From positions 62,001 to 126,000 of the forward strand of contig JAGRES010000008.1 of the NCBI GenBank assembly GCA_020446425.1: a DNA stretch of 64,000 bases. The letters run 5' to 3'. A program made the translations under genes and the position numbers. How positions within the stretch are numbered: position 1 is the first letter of the stretch; each line of letters begins with the position of its first letter. The DNA is from Sphingobium sp. (GTDB taxonomy: Bacteria; Pseudomonadota; Alphaproteobacteria; Sphingomonadales; Sphingomonadaceae). Shown here in pieces: positions 35,745 through 44,780 of the stretch. The notes beneath the pieces were generated by a model. The model did no database searches and was not told where the DNA came from. It was given only the letters and a program-made list of their open reading frames with translations.

Positions 35745-38273
35745 GTGGAATCGGAAGCAAAGTCAATCAAGGGAAACAACCTGCAGCCGGACGGCGTTCG
35801 CGCCCGGATAGAGTCTGTCGAGAACGGCATGAACCACCTCGTCATCAAGGGGTGGGCAGCTCAGTCGGATGGCTCCCCGATCCATTCCGAGATGTTTTTC
35901 GTCATCGATGGCGCCCGTCACCCGGTACAGGGCCTTTTTTCCCGCGACGACCTGACAAGGACGGGAATATCGGATGAGGCATGCGCCTTTTGCAGCGACA
36001 TCAAGCGCAGCCAGTTCGAGCAGTCCTTCCATGAAATACAGCTGATGGTGGGCGAAGACGTTATTGAATCCATCCGCATGAATGAGATTCCCTATCGGGA
36101 ATTTTCTCCGTCCGGCGCGTTCGATACAGTATCGGAAGCCGCCGTAACGGGGTGGATCTTCGACCCCGATCTCTGGCACGGCCTGAGCGATGCCGGACAT
36201 TGCGAGATCAAGGTCGGGCGATACAAAATCCCCATCGAATTGAACGTCAGACGCCATGATCTGCCATTTTCGTCAGGGCGTACCGGAAAGCCGCTGGGGT
36301 TTCAGATCAACCTGCTCCAGGAGCTTGAAACCCGTTTTGGGAACGAGGCTATTGAGGTTCTTCGCGACGACGGTCAGATGACCGCGAGCCTGATATCCGG
36401 TGGCCGCCTTATCGACAGGGCAAATATTGCCCTCGCTGCCAATGACAAGATTGGTCCTCTGTCCACGGTCCAGCCCGCGATGCCGCCTGCCGCGAGCGAG
36501 GTTGTGCCTGACAAGGCGGCGGCTGTGCGCAGGCGCAAGAAGCTCTCACTCATCGACCCCGGCGGTTTCGTCGATTTCTTCGGCTATTCGGAGGGGCTGC
36601 AGGGGTGGATCTTTTCCGGCTGGATTCAAAAGGAATCGCTGGAAAAGGTCGCGCTCGATAAACTGGTGGCGGAGACGGACGATATCGTTATCGGTCGTGC
36701 CGACGTGCTGACCTATGACCGCGCGGATGTGGGCGATCTGGGCAAGGGGCTGCTTGGTTTCATCCCCAGCGAGCTATCAACGGGGCTTAGTTTTCACCGC
36801 CTGCTCCTCTGTGCTGACGCTGCAGGCATTGTTCTGCATAACTCCGGGGCGCAGGGCCAGGTTGACGAGGTAAGGGCTGTGGATGGCGTCCGCTCCATAT
36901 TGCGGCAAACGCCTCAACATGCGCAGAGCACGCTGGCGCAAACCCTCGGTAAGCCCATTTACGAGGGTGTGGATACGATCAACAGGTTGACCCAGCCTAT
37001 CCATCTGGAGATTGATGAGGTCATCGCGGCTCCGGGCGCGGGGTGCGTCCTTATCGGCTGGTTCGTCGACTCCACCTCCGTCGTGAAGTCCGTCAGCGTG
37101 CGTCAGCCGGGGCGTGATGCTGTGTCGCTGATGGAGCGGTGGCTTCCGGTCAGCCGCCCAGACATAAGAGAGGCTCTGGGCGCAAAGCTAGGGCTCGACC
37201 ATGGCAATTGGGGCTTTCACGCCTATGCACCTATGCCCGACTTCGATCCGGCAAAGGCGTATCTTCAGCTTGAGCTGCATGATGGAACCATTGCTTTCAA
37301 ACCGCTGCCGGTGGCGACGCGTGTCGGCAAGGCGGCCATCGTTCGTGCGTTGAGTGAGGTGGCCTTTACCAGCGACAATGCGGTGCATGCCTGCCGCGAT
37401 GTGCTTGGCCCGCCAGCAATCGCAATCAACCGGTACAGGCTGGACGGTGCGGGAAAGCTGGATGTCATGGAAATGGGCGACCTGCCCAAACGCCCGCGCT
37501 GCTCGATCATAATACCGCTTTATGGCCGGCTCGACTTCATGATGTTTCAGATGGCACTGTTCTCCGAATGCGATAACGCGGATGACGAGTTCATCTATGT
37601 ACTGGACGAGCCGACGCGGCGGCAGGAGTTTCTCAACCTTGCCCGGTCCGTGCACCGGCGTTTCGGCGTGCCGATGAAGCTCGTCCTGCCGCCCGCCAAT
37701 CTCGGCTTTGCCGGAGCCAGTAACGCAGGGCTGCATGCAGCGTCCGGCGATTATATCTGTTTCCTCAATTCCGATGTGATGCCCTCCACGCCGGACTGGA
37801 TGGGGCAATTGATCGGCGCGATGGATCGCGACCCTGGCATCGGGATGGTCGGCGCGCAACTGTTGTTCGAGGACATGACGGTCCAGCACGCGGGCATGGA
37901 CCTGGAACGCAACGATATGTTCGGTGGCATGATGTTCCCCTATCATCCCGGCAAGGGGCGGCTGCCCCATGATAGCGACGCCATCCGCAAGGTGCCCTTG
38001 CTCACCGGAGCGCTCATGACCATGCGCCGCAGCCTCGCGCTATCCTGCGGTGGTTTCGACACGGATTATGTGATCGGTGATTTCGAGGATGCCGACCTGT
38101 GCATGAAGGTTCGTGCCCACGACCTGGAATGCGCGGTTCATGACGGCGTTCGGCTCTATCACCTTGAGCGCCAGTCCCAGCAGGGGGCGTCGAACAACTG
38201 GCGGCTCAACCTGACGCTGGTCAACGCGTGGACGTTCAACTCCCGGTGGGAGACACAAATTGCCGCGCTCTGA
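35745..38273 (+). CDS. Glycosyltransferase family 2 with N-terminal GW-type repeats
   Basis: An 842-residue protein if GTG 35745 is the start (gaagg about 10 bases before); TTG 35697 is an alternative. The C-terminal part, from about residue 586, is a GT2 domain: CSIIIPLYGRLDFMMFQMAL, PANLGFAGASNAGLHAASGD, ICFLNSDVMPSTPDWMG (DxD-like NSDV) and GALMTMRRSLALSCGGFD, the rhamnosyltransferase-like type. The 580-residue N-terminal part carries at least four beta-rich modules marked by a Gly-Trp: LVIKGWAAQSDGSP, AVTGWIFDPDLWHG, LQGWIFSGWIQKES and VLIGWFVDSTSVVK. Their role is unknown, perhaps glycan binding or docking to the large neighbour. It follows that gene by about 50 bases. Confidence 0.82.
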   Translation: MESEAKSIKGNNLQPDGVRARIESVENGMNHLVIKGWAAQSDGSPIHSEMFFVIDGARHPVQGLFSRDDLTRTGISDEACAFCSDIKRSQFEQSFHEIQLMVGEDVIESIRMNEIPYREFSPSGAFDTVSEAAVTGWIFDPDLWHGLSDAGHCEIKVGRYKIPIELNVRRHDLPFSSGRTGKPLGFQINLLQELETRFGNEAIEVLRDDGQMTASLISGGRLIDRANIALAANDKIGPLSTVQPAMPPAASEVVPDKAAAVRRRKKLSLIDPGGFVDFFGYSEGLQGWIFSGWIQKESLEKVALDKLVAETDDIVIGRADVLTYDRADVGDLGKGLLGFIPSELSTGLSFHRLLLCADAAGIVLHNSGAQGQVDEVRAVDGVRSILRQTPQHAQSTLAQTLGKPIYEGVDTINRLTQPIHLEIDEVIAAPGAGCVLIGWFVDSTSVVKSVSVRQPGRDAVSLMERWLPVSRPDIREALGAKLGLDHGNWGFHAYAPMPDFDPAKAYLQLELHDGTIAFKPLPVATRVGKAAIVRALSEVAFTSDNAVHACRDVLGPPAIAINRYRLDGAGKLDVMEMGDLPKRPRCSIIIPLYGRLDFMMFQMALFSECDNADDEFIYVLDEPTRRQEFLNLARSVHRRFGVPMKLVLPPANLGFAGASNAGLHAASGDYICFLNSDVMPSTPDWMGQLIGAMDRDPGIGMVGAQLLFEDMTVQHAGMDLERNDMFGGMMFPYHPGKGRLPHDSDAIRKVPLLTGALMTMRRSLALSCGGFDTDYVIGDFEDADLCMKVRAHDLECAVHDGVRLYHLERQSQQGASNNWRLNLTLVNAWTFNSRWETQIAAL

Positions 38274-38330
38274 GACCGCTGCCGCTGGGTACTTTGCGCC
38301 CGTTTCCCATTTCCGCCGTGGAGTGCATTT

Positions 38331-39653
38331 GTGAGCATCAAGGAAGACGTCAGGACCGAAAGCAAGAAGCGGCCTTCGCCCGCCAAGCGCCGCCGCGCCG
38401 CCAGCGATACGCTCAAGGTGCTCATGCTGTCGCATATGGACCCGCGGCTTTCGAGGGGAGGGGCCGAGATTGCCGCCTTCCAGCTTTATGAGGAACTGCT
38501 GCAGCGTGATGGCGTGAAGGCCTGGTTCCTTGCCTGCGCGCCCGGCAAGATCCAGCCGAAGGATGGCGTCGTGCTCAGCCAGCCTTTCGGGGAGGGCAGC
38601 TATCTATATGGCAGCAATGCCGGCCATGCGTTCGACCATTTCAACTTCTCGAACCCGGATGATAGGTTTCCCGAGGTTCTGGCCGAGCTGTTGATGGATA
38701 TTCAGCCAGACGTCGTGCACCTTCATCATTATACAAACTTCGGCGTCGAGACATTATACACCATCCGGCGCACGCTGCCCGATGCGAAGATCGTGATGAC
38801 GCTGCACGAGTATCTGGCGATCTGCAATCATTTCGGCCAGATGGTGAAGCGGCCCAGCTTCAGGCTGTGTGAGCAATCGGGCCCGCGCGAATGTAATCAA
38901 TGCTTTCCCGAACGCTCGCCGCAGGATTTCTTCATGCGCGAGCTGTTCCTCAAGCGCTTTTTCCGGCTGGTCGACCAGTTCATTTCCCCCAGTCATTTTC
39001 TGTCGGAGCGCTATGCGCAGTGGGGGATCGACGCCGACAGGATAGCGGTTATCGAGAATGGCGTGCCGGACCTAGAACGCCGTGGCACCTTGCCCTATCC
39101 TGATACCGACGATGGGCTGGTGTTCGGCTTTTTCGGCCAGATTTCACGGCTGAAAGGCATCAATGTGCTGTTCGATGCGGCGGCGGAACTGGTCGATGAG
39201 AAGGATATCAGGATCGAGATCCACGGCGATTATTCCTCGCAACCGGAAGAGTTTCAGAGGGAGTTTCAGGAACGGTTGAAGGATGCGCCGCCCAATCTGG
39301 TGTATATGGGGCCCTATGACAACCGGCATGTGGACCGGTTGATGCAGTCGGTTCATGCCGTTCTGGTGCCGTCGATCTGGTGGGAAAATTCGCCATTGGT
39401 GATCCAGGAAGCCTTCGCCAACCGGCGGCCGCTGATATGTTCGGATATCGGGGGAATGGCCGAGAAAATCCGCGACGGCATCGACGGCTTCCACTTTCAG
39501 GCAGGCAATGGACGGTCTCTGGCGGCGGTGCTGAAAAAAATCGCTCGGGAACCAAAAGCATTGAACAAAATGCCGGACAACATAATCCAGCCCAAAGCAT
39601 GCTCAGAGACGGCGGATACCATTCTTGAAACATGCTATCTGAAGCACGAATAA
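38331..39653 (+). CDS. Glycosyltransferase family 4 protein
   Basis: A 440-residue GT4 enzyme. After a basic N-terminal 25 residues the Rossmann domain starts VLMLSHMDPRLSRGGAEIAA, has HLHHYTNFGVETLYTIRRTL and MTLHEYLAICNHFGQM, and a cysteine-rich loop CEQSGPRECNQCFPER, as in GT4 enzymes that bind zinc in this place. The C-terminal half has FFGQISRLKGINVLFDAAAE, VPSIWWENSPLVIQEAFANR (acidic donor motif) and SDIGGMAEKIRDG. It starts with GTG 57 bases after the GT2 gene. It should add one sugar of the same glycan. Confidence 0.88.
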   Translation: MSIKEDVRTESKKRPSPAKRRRAASDTLKVLMLSHMDPRLSRGGAEIAAFQLYEELLQRDGVKAWFLACAPGKIQPKDGVVLSQPFGEGSYLYGSNAGHAFDHFNFSNPDDRFPEVLAELLMDIQPDVVHLHHYTNFGVETLYTIRRTLPDAKIVMTLHEYLAICNHFGQMVKRPSFRLCEQSGPRECNQCFPERSPQDFFMRELFLKRFFRLVDQFISPSHFLSERYAQWGIDADRIAVIENGVPDLERRGTLPYPDTDDGLVFGFFGQISRLKGINVLFDAAAELVDEKDIRIEIHGDYSSQPEEFQREFQERLKDAPPNLVYMGPYDNRHVDRLMQSVHAVLVPSIWWENSPLVIQEAFANRRPLICSDIGGMAEKIRDGIDGFHFQAGNGRSLAAVLKKIAREPKALNKMPDNIIQPKACSETADTILETCYLKHE

Positions 39654-39709
39654 ATGCAGAATAGCTGAGTATATAATCCATAATAATTTGCGCATAAAAG
39701 GCCTTTGTC

Positions 39710-40735
39710 ATGAAGATTGTCGTTCATATTGGGGATGGAAAAACGGGGTCCAGCTCCATTCAGGAATATCTGGAAAAATCTTCGGAAAGCCTGTCTGCCG
39801 ACAACATCAAATATCTAGGCATAATGCTGGAGCACTGCGACAAGATACTGCATCCCGATTGGCAATTCCGGGGCGGGTCAGACCGGTTTTTTGCTGATGA
39901 GCCGTCGCAAGCGAGCGATCAATTTTTGAAAAGCCTGCAGCAGGAGCTCTGCAATGCGGATGCAGCTTATGATAAAGCCGTCATCAGCAATGAATGGATT
40001 TTCTCCCGGCCCCATCACATTGTCCCGGCCCTGCGACACATTCAGAATATGGGGCATGAGGTCGAGGTCATATTATATGTCCGGCAGCCCGTAAAATGGC
40101 TGATCAGCGCTTACACCCAATGGGGTATCAAGCATAAGACCTATCCCGGCCGGGTCAGGCCGTTCAAGGAATGGGTCAAAGGCCGGATTCCAAATTATGC
40201 CGAGGATATCGGTATCTGGAAAAATGAGTTTCAGGACCGGCTCAGAGTATTCAATTATGATGAATTAGAAGATGTGGTGGAGCATTTCTGCGAAACCATT
40301 GGCACAGGCTTCATTCCGACTATGAACAAGCGTGTCAACGTGGTTCCGGGCCAAGATTATCTGGATATTTGGGCATTTTTCAACAATCAGTTCGAGGGCG
40401 AAGTTGTCGCCAACCACTTTGAAATGGTGGCCAAATATATCGGTATAGATAAAGGGCTGAAAAAAATTGGCTCTCATGGCGATCTGATGCCGACGGTGTC
40501 GGATGTGAACGATTTGCAGGACAAATTGAGAAGCGAGATATCGCACCTCAACACGGCCTTGCATGAGCAAGGCCAGCCCACGCTGGCCGTAGAGATCCCG
40601 TTCACTCCATCCAAGGGGCCATCCAGCTGGGATATCGACCAGTGGCTGCTCATGATGGTGTTCAATCTTTCCGATCGAGTGAAGCAATTGCAGGACCAGA
40701 TAAACAAAATGCAAAAAATAGAAGAGAAACAATAA
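39710..40735 (+). CDS. Sulfotransferase-like protein
   Basis: A 341-residue protein with the P-loop like start of PAPS-dependent sulfotransferases: VVHIGDGKTGSSSIQEYLEK, where GDGKTGSSS (residues 8-16) matches the 5' phosphosulfate-binding loop (usually HKTGTTS). A likely 3' phosphate-binding segment is VILYVRQPVKWLISAYTQWG near residue 123-142. The C-terminal end is a coiled coil (VKQLQDQINKMQKIEEKQ). In this cluster it may sulfate a glycan, but members of this fold also include other transferases, and the donor cannot be proved. Base composition is lower in GC than the neighbouring genes. A 56-base gap separates it from the GT4 gene. Confidence 0.72.
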   Translation: MKIVVHIGDGKTGSSSIQEYLEKSSESLSADNIKYLGIMLEHCDKILHPDWQFRGGSDRFFADEPSQASDQFLKSLQQELCNADAAYDKAVISNEWIFSRPHHIVPALRHIQNMGHEVEVILYVRQPVKWLISAYTQWGIKHKTYPGRVRPFKEWVKGRIPNYAEDIGIWKNEFQDRLRVFNYDELEDVVEHFCETIGTGFIPTMNKRVNVVPGQDYLDIWAFFNNQFEGEVVANHFEMVAKYIGIDKGLKKIGSHGDLMPTVSDVNDLQDKLRSEISHLNTALHEQGQPTLAVEIPFTPSKGPSSWDIDQWLLMMVFNLSDRVKQLQDQINKMQKIEEKQ

Positions 40736-40885
40736 GGTAATTGGACCAAAAAGGGCTGTCGGATACTGTCTGTCGATCAGGTAAAAACAATCAAATCATG
40801 GGTCGGAGAGGGCAAAAGCTTTTCGGACGTAGCTTCCATTCACCTGAAGAAATCAGATTTTTCCAAATTGTCCCTGATCGAGCCC

Positions 40886-41959
40886 ATGTCCGACGACACC
40901 GCTCGTCTTTATCCCCCATCACGTGTTTTCGGTACTCCCTTCGATGAGAAATCGCTCGATGGTGTGGTGTCCTCCACGATGGCGGTATGTCGTCCAGCGC
41001 ACAGGATCATAGAAAAAGCGTGCATTGTCGGCAACGACACGGTGCTGCAGCCCGACAGCAAGACGCTGTACATGACATCGTCCTCACCAAATCTCGATAC
41101 TAACGCGTTCGTGAATTCCAACCACAGAGGCTTCGCGTCTCGCTTTCTTGATGAGGCGGGTGAGGGGGAAATAATCCATGCGTCTCGAAGCGCCAAAACA
41201 TCCATGTTTTCCGACAAATCCGCTGCCTTCTTCTCCAATCTGGAAAAGGGGAATTATGGATCGTTCCTGATACGGCAACTCAATCAGATTCTCAGATACC
41301 AGTCTCTCGGGATTAGCTGCTCATGTTATGTCGTGCCAGAGCGCTCCGCCTGGATAATGGAGACTTTCCGGGTTCTTGGAATGCCGGAGCTGCCAATCTA
41401 TTCGGTAGCGGAGGTCTGCGGTGAAGAATTCGCATCTATCGTGCTGTTGAACGAAGGGTCATCGGAGGGGCTGTTTCACAACGATGCCGTGGCGCAGCTG
41501 CGATCTCTCGCCGATGTCATGAATGGTGGTTCTGACCAGCGTAATGGCAGGAAAATATATGTCTCGCGAAGATTGTCGGCTCTTTCGCGGCCCAGATACC
41601 GGGTCATGCAAAACGAAGATGCTGTGGAAGCAATCATGGCGCGGCACGGGTTTGACATCATCTACCCGGAAACGATGTCGTTCAGCCAGCAAGTAAGAGC
41701 ATTTTCCAATGCCAGCCATGTCATTGGCCCGTCGGGCTCCGGCATGCTGAATGTCATATTCGGTGAGGGCGCAAAAATTGTCGATATAGAAACGGTCCAC
41801 AGCACCGTGCGGCAACATGCAAAATTATACTCCAGCGCAAATGCGGAATATGCCTTTCTCTTTGAAAAGCCTGATCCTGAGGACGACGTGGCTCCGTTCC
41901 TGCAGAGGTGGAGCCTGTCTGAAAACCTTCTTCGGGAAGCGCTGGATTGGCTGCTATAG
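40886..41959 (+). CDS. GT61-family glycosyltransferase (DUF563)
   Basis: A 357-residue product from ATG 40886; TTG 40868 is an alternative. It belongs to the GT61/DUF563 glycosyltransferases: YVSRRLSALSRPRYRVMQNE, then EAIMARHGFDIIYPETMSFS, QQVRAFSNASHVIGPSGSGM and LNVIFGEGAKIVDI, the conserved end of the family. The start is doubtful. The same frame is open back to 40736 and reads as good protein (for example LSVDQVKTIKSWVGEGKSFS) but has no usual start there; a one-base change in the A run at 40748-40752 would join it to a TTG at 40741 that has aagg before it. Thus the N-terminus may be about 45 residues longer. Confidence 0.8.
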   Translation: MSDDTARLYPPSRVFGTPFDEKSLDGVVSSTMAVCRPAHRIIEKACIVGNDTVLQPDSKTLYMTSSSPNLDTNAFVNSNHRGFASRFLDEAGEGEIIHASRSAKTSMFSDKSAAFFSNLEKGNYGSFLIRQLNQILRYQSLGISCSCYVVPERSAWIMETFRVLGMPELPIYSVAEVCGEEFASIVLLNEGSSEGLFHNDAVAQLRSLADVMNGGSDQRNGRKIYVSRRLSALSRPRYRVMQNEDAVEAIMARHGFDIIYPETMSFSQQVRAFSNASHVIGPSGSGMLNVIFGEGAKIVDIETVHSTVRQHAKLYSSANAEYAFLFEKPDPEDDVAPFLQRWSLSENLLREALDWLL

Positions 41960-42110
41960 GCGGCCTGATCGCTTCCGCTTATGTCGATTGCTGGAACTGC
42001 GCGCCTTGCGGTAACCCCTCCGCCGGAGTAGGCACTTTCTCAGGCCGGGAACGCTATCGGGCGCCACTGCCATATTCGGGTCAACGAGAGGGTGGGAGTG
42101 CCAGGGCGGG

Positions 42111-43211
42111 ATGCGGCTGTTTTTACTGGGAGCGACCCCGTCTTTTGACCTTGCCCGCCATGTCACGGCGCAGGAGCGGCTGGCGGCGACCGGCCATAAT
42201 ACCGGTAACCAGATTATCGCCCACGGCCTTTTGAAGGCGCTGGATTACAACACTGTCGAGTGGGATTATTCCAAGGGTGCGGCCTATGTGGAGGATAATT
42301 TCGACGCGATAGTGATCGCGGCGGCCAACTTTCTGTTCCCGGGCTTCGATCTGGGCGGGATGGCGGACTTCATCGCGCAGACCAGCTTGCCGGTAGTGAT
42401 GGTGGGGCTGGGCGCGCAGGCCCAATCCACGCAAAGCAATGACATGGAAATTGCCGCCGGCACGTTGCGGCTGATGCAGCTTGTGTCCGAGCGCTCGCAC
42501 AGTATCGGCGTGCGCGGCGAGTTTACCGCGCGCGTGCTGGAACAGGCGGATATCCGCAATGTCGAGATTGTTGGGTGCCCCAGCTATTATATGGCTGGGG
42601 GCAGCGGTTTCGCCCTCCGCAGCGAGGATTTCAGCTCCGACTCTCCGGTGGCGGTGCATGCTTCGCGCGATGTCATTGGCCATTCCTTTTCTTCGGGCGA
42701 GATGCGCACTGCGGTCGTCAGGCTCTATGCCGAAGCTGCCCGGCGAAAGGGCGTTTTCGTCGCGCAGACCGAGCTGGAGGAAATTTCCATTTCCCAAGGT
42801 GAAGATGTGCTTGCCAACGCTGCGCGGTTGCGCGCTGCGCTGCATGATCTTGGCGCGGAGCCTCTGCCCAATGGCTGGTTGCAACAGGGCATGCGCGCCT
42901 ATTGGGATGTGGATGCGTGGATCGAGGACATGCGACATTATCCCTTCGTCGTCGGAACCCGTTTCCATGGCACCATGGCGGCATTGCATGCGGGCACACC
43001 GGCGGTGTGCGTGACGCATGACTCCCGTACGTCGGAGATGTGCGATTTTCTCAATATCCCCAGCGTCGATATCGTCCGGTTCAACGAGAAGACTCTGGAG
43101 GAAGTACGGCGCGAAATGGATGTAGAGGCGCTCGGGCTGCGCTATAATTATCTCTATCCGCGCTATCTCAATTTTCTGCGGGCCAATGGCATGACGGTCT
43201 CGACTGGTTAG
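42111..43211 (+). CDS. Polysaccharide pyruvyl transferase family protein
   Basis: A 366-residue protein of the polysaccharide pyruvyl transferase family, which usually moves a pyruvate from phosphoenolpyruvate onto a sugar as a ketal. Seen: RLFLLGATPSFDLARHVTAQ, the TGHNTGNQIIAHGLLKAL segment, VVMVGLGAQAQSTQ, SIGVRGEFTARVLEQADIRN and NVEIVGCPS, and the late FVVGTRFHGTMAALHAGTPA motif that marks the family. It is the last gene of the glycan cluster; a 150-base gap without a gene precedes it. Addition of pyruvate would make the glycan acidic. Some relatives transfer other groups. Confidence 0.85.
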   Translation: MRLFLLGATPSFDLARHVTAQERLAATGHNTGNQIIAHGLLKALDYNTVEWDYSKGAAYVEDNFDAIVIAAANFLFPGFDLGGMADFIAQTSLPVVMVGLGAQAQSTQSNDMEIAAGTLRLMQLVSERSHSIGVRGEFTARVLEQADIRNVEIVGCPSYYMAGGSGFALRSEDFSSDSPVAVHASRDVIGHSFSSGEMRTAVVRLYAEAARRKGVFVAQTELEEISISQGEDVLANAARLRAALHDLGAEPLPNGWLQQGMRAYWDVDAWIEDMRHYPFVVGTRFHGTMAALHAGTPAVCVTHDSRTSEMCDFLNIPSVDIVRFNEKTLEEVRREMDVEALGLRYNYLYPRYLNFLRANGMTVSTG

Positions 43212-43301
43212 AGCCGGGCTCTGTTGAGATGTCCTAAGCGGAGGTAGTGGAATGGCATCACAGATTTGCGGAAACAATATCAGAATTCCGCAACATCAAA
43301 G

Positions 43302-43344
43302 TGGTGACCCTACGGGAATCGAACCCGTGTTTCAGCCGTGAAAG
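43302..43344 (-). pseudogene. tRNA-Glu 3' fragment, likely attachment site
   Basis: On the minus strand this reads CTTTCACGGCTGAAAC, then ACGGGTTCGATTCCCGT and AGGGTCACCA: the anticodon loop (TTC in CTTTCAC), variable region, T arm and acceptor end with CCA of a glutamate tRNA. The 5' half is missing; the preceding bases do not continue a tRNA. A fragment from anticodon loop to 3' end is the usual att repeat left by integrases that use tRNA genes, and an integrase gene begins about 160 bases away. An intact tRNA-Glu should sit at the far end of the element or its former site. A TTGCGGAA/TTCCGCAA inverted repeat lies at 43266-43293. Confidence 0.82.
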
Positions 43345-43502
43345 AGACAGAACGAACGTATTTCTGTAGTTTGTGGAATTTTGGCAAACGTCCGCAAACA
43401 CTAGATTTCTCGGCATTAGGGAGATAGATGTCCGTCTGTGTCCACAGAAATTTGCCTGTGGATATTACGGAAGTATTCCGGAAATTCAGAAAGGGCAGCG
43501 GC

Positions 43503-44780
43503 GTGGCCAGAACGGTTGTCGATACGAGAATGGCGAAGCGCGAGCAGAGGCTCAAGCTCGCTCCTAGGAAAGAGCCCTATTGGATGATGCTCAACGAAGG
43601 CGAGCATCTGGGATATTATCGCGGCAAGCGCGTTGCCAAGTGGGTTGCTCGCTTTCGCATGCCGGGCAAGGGTGTTCCCTACCAACATACAACGTTGGGA
43701 GAGGTCGATGACGTCGCGGATGCCGATGGGAAGATCATTCTCGACTTCAAGCAGGCTCAGACCGTTGCGCGCCAATGGTTCGAAGATATCCACCGCCAAC
43801 AGGGAAGGAAGCTGGGCACCTATACGGTGTCGCAGGCGCTGGACGACTATCTGGACGCTTTCCAGGGAAAGGACCTCGACAACACTCGCCGCCGTATCGA
43901 CGCAATAATCCGACCGGACATGGGGCACCACGAAGCGGCACGCCTTGAGACGCAAGCCATAGTGGATTGGCGGAACCGATTGGCCGCTTCGCAAGCGCGC
44001 TTACGCACAGCCAAGGGAGCCGATCAGAATTTCAGGGAGACCCCGGACACGGAAGAAGCACGTCGACGCCGCAAAGCCAGCGCAAATCGCATTCTGACAA
44101 TTTTGAAGGCCGCTCTCAATCTGGCCTATCGCAATGGCAAGATACCTAGTGACAACGCCTGGAGGCGTGTGAAGCCTTTCCCCAAGGCCGACGCTCCCAA
44201 ACTTCGTTATCTTACCGACGATGAGGCGCGAAGATTATCGAATGCATGCGACCCTTCATTTCGTCCCCTTGTCCAGGCCGCTTTACTGACTGGCGCACGC
44301 TATTCCGAGCTGGCGGCACTGGAAGTCAGGGATTTTGACTATCAGGCACACACGCTTTGGCTGCGCGAGACCAAGGCTGGCAAAGCCCGCGCCGTCTACC
44401 TTGAGGAAGAAGGCGTGAAACTGATGGAAAACGCCTCTTTAGGGAAAAAGCATCGCGATCTCCTGTTCCCTCGGCCGGACGGTGAGAAATGGGGACCATC
44501 ACAACAGGCAAGGCCGCTAGCCGCCGCGTGCGAAGCTGCGAAAGTGGAACCGGCCGGCTTTCATGACCTCCGGCGTACCTATGGCGCTCGCTTGGCCTTG
44601 CGAGGTGTGCCGATGGCCGTAATCGCTGAAGCATTGGGACATGCTGATGAAAGGATAACGAGGCGACATTACGCCCATCTCAGCAAATCATATGTTGCAG
44701 ACACAGTGAGGGAAGCGGTGAGAGGGCTGGACATAATAAAAAACAAAAAATCTAATCTATATATGATGGATAGAAAATGA
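43503..44780 (+). CDS. Tyrosine recombinase / integrase
   Basis: A 425-residue phage-type integrase that should catalyse excision and insertion at the tRNA-Glu site. GTG 43503 is chosen for the aaaggg upstream and the shadowed longer frame; 43428 is possible. The N-terminal part has a basic DNA-binding segment; about 115-200 is the SAM-like core-binding domain. The catalytic set is complete: Arg266 in GARYSEL, His354 and Arg357 in HDLRRTYG, His380 in GHADERIT and the nucleophile Tyr390 in RRHYAHLS. The stop overlaps the next gene by ATGA, unusual for an integrase and suggesting co-expression. Confidence 0.92.
   Translation: MARTVVDTRMAKREQRLKLAPRKEPYWMMLNEGEHLGYYRGKRVAKWVARFRMPGKGVPYQHTTLGEVDDVADADGKIILDFKQAQTVARQWFEDIHRQQGRKLGTYTVSQALDDYLDAFQGKDLDNTRRRIDAIIRPDMGHHEAARLETQAIVDWRNRLAASQARLRTAKGADQNFRETPDTEEARRRRKASANRILTILKAALNLAYRNGKIPSDNAWRRVKPFPKADAPKLRYLTDDEARRLSNACDPSFRPLVQAALLTGARYSELAALEVRDFDYQAHTLWLRETKAGKARAVYLEEEGVKLMENASLGKKHRDLLFPRPDGEKWGPSQQARPLAAACEAAKVEPAGFHDLRRTYGARLALRGVPMAVIAEALGHADERITRRHYAHLSKSYVADTVREAVRGLDIIKNKKSNLYMMDRK

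Noticed and set aside
43302-43344. Functional tRNA-Glu gene
   Set aside because: Only the 3' half from the anticodon loop is present; the bases on its 5' side form neither D arm nor acceptor strand.
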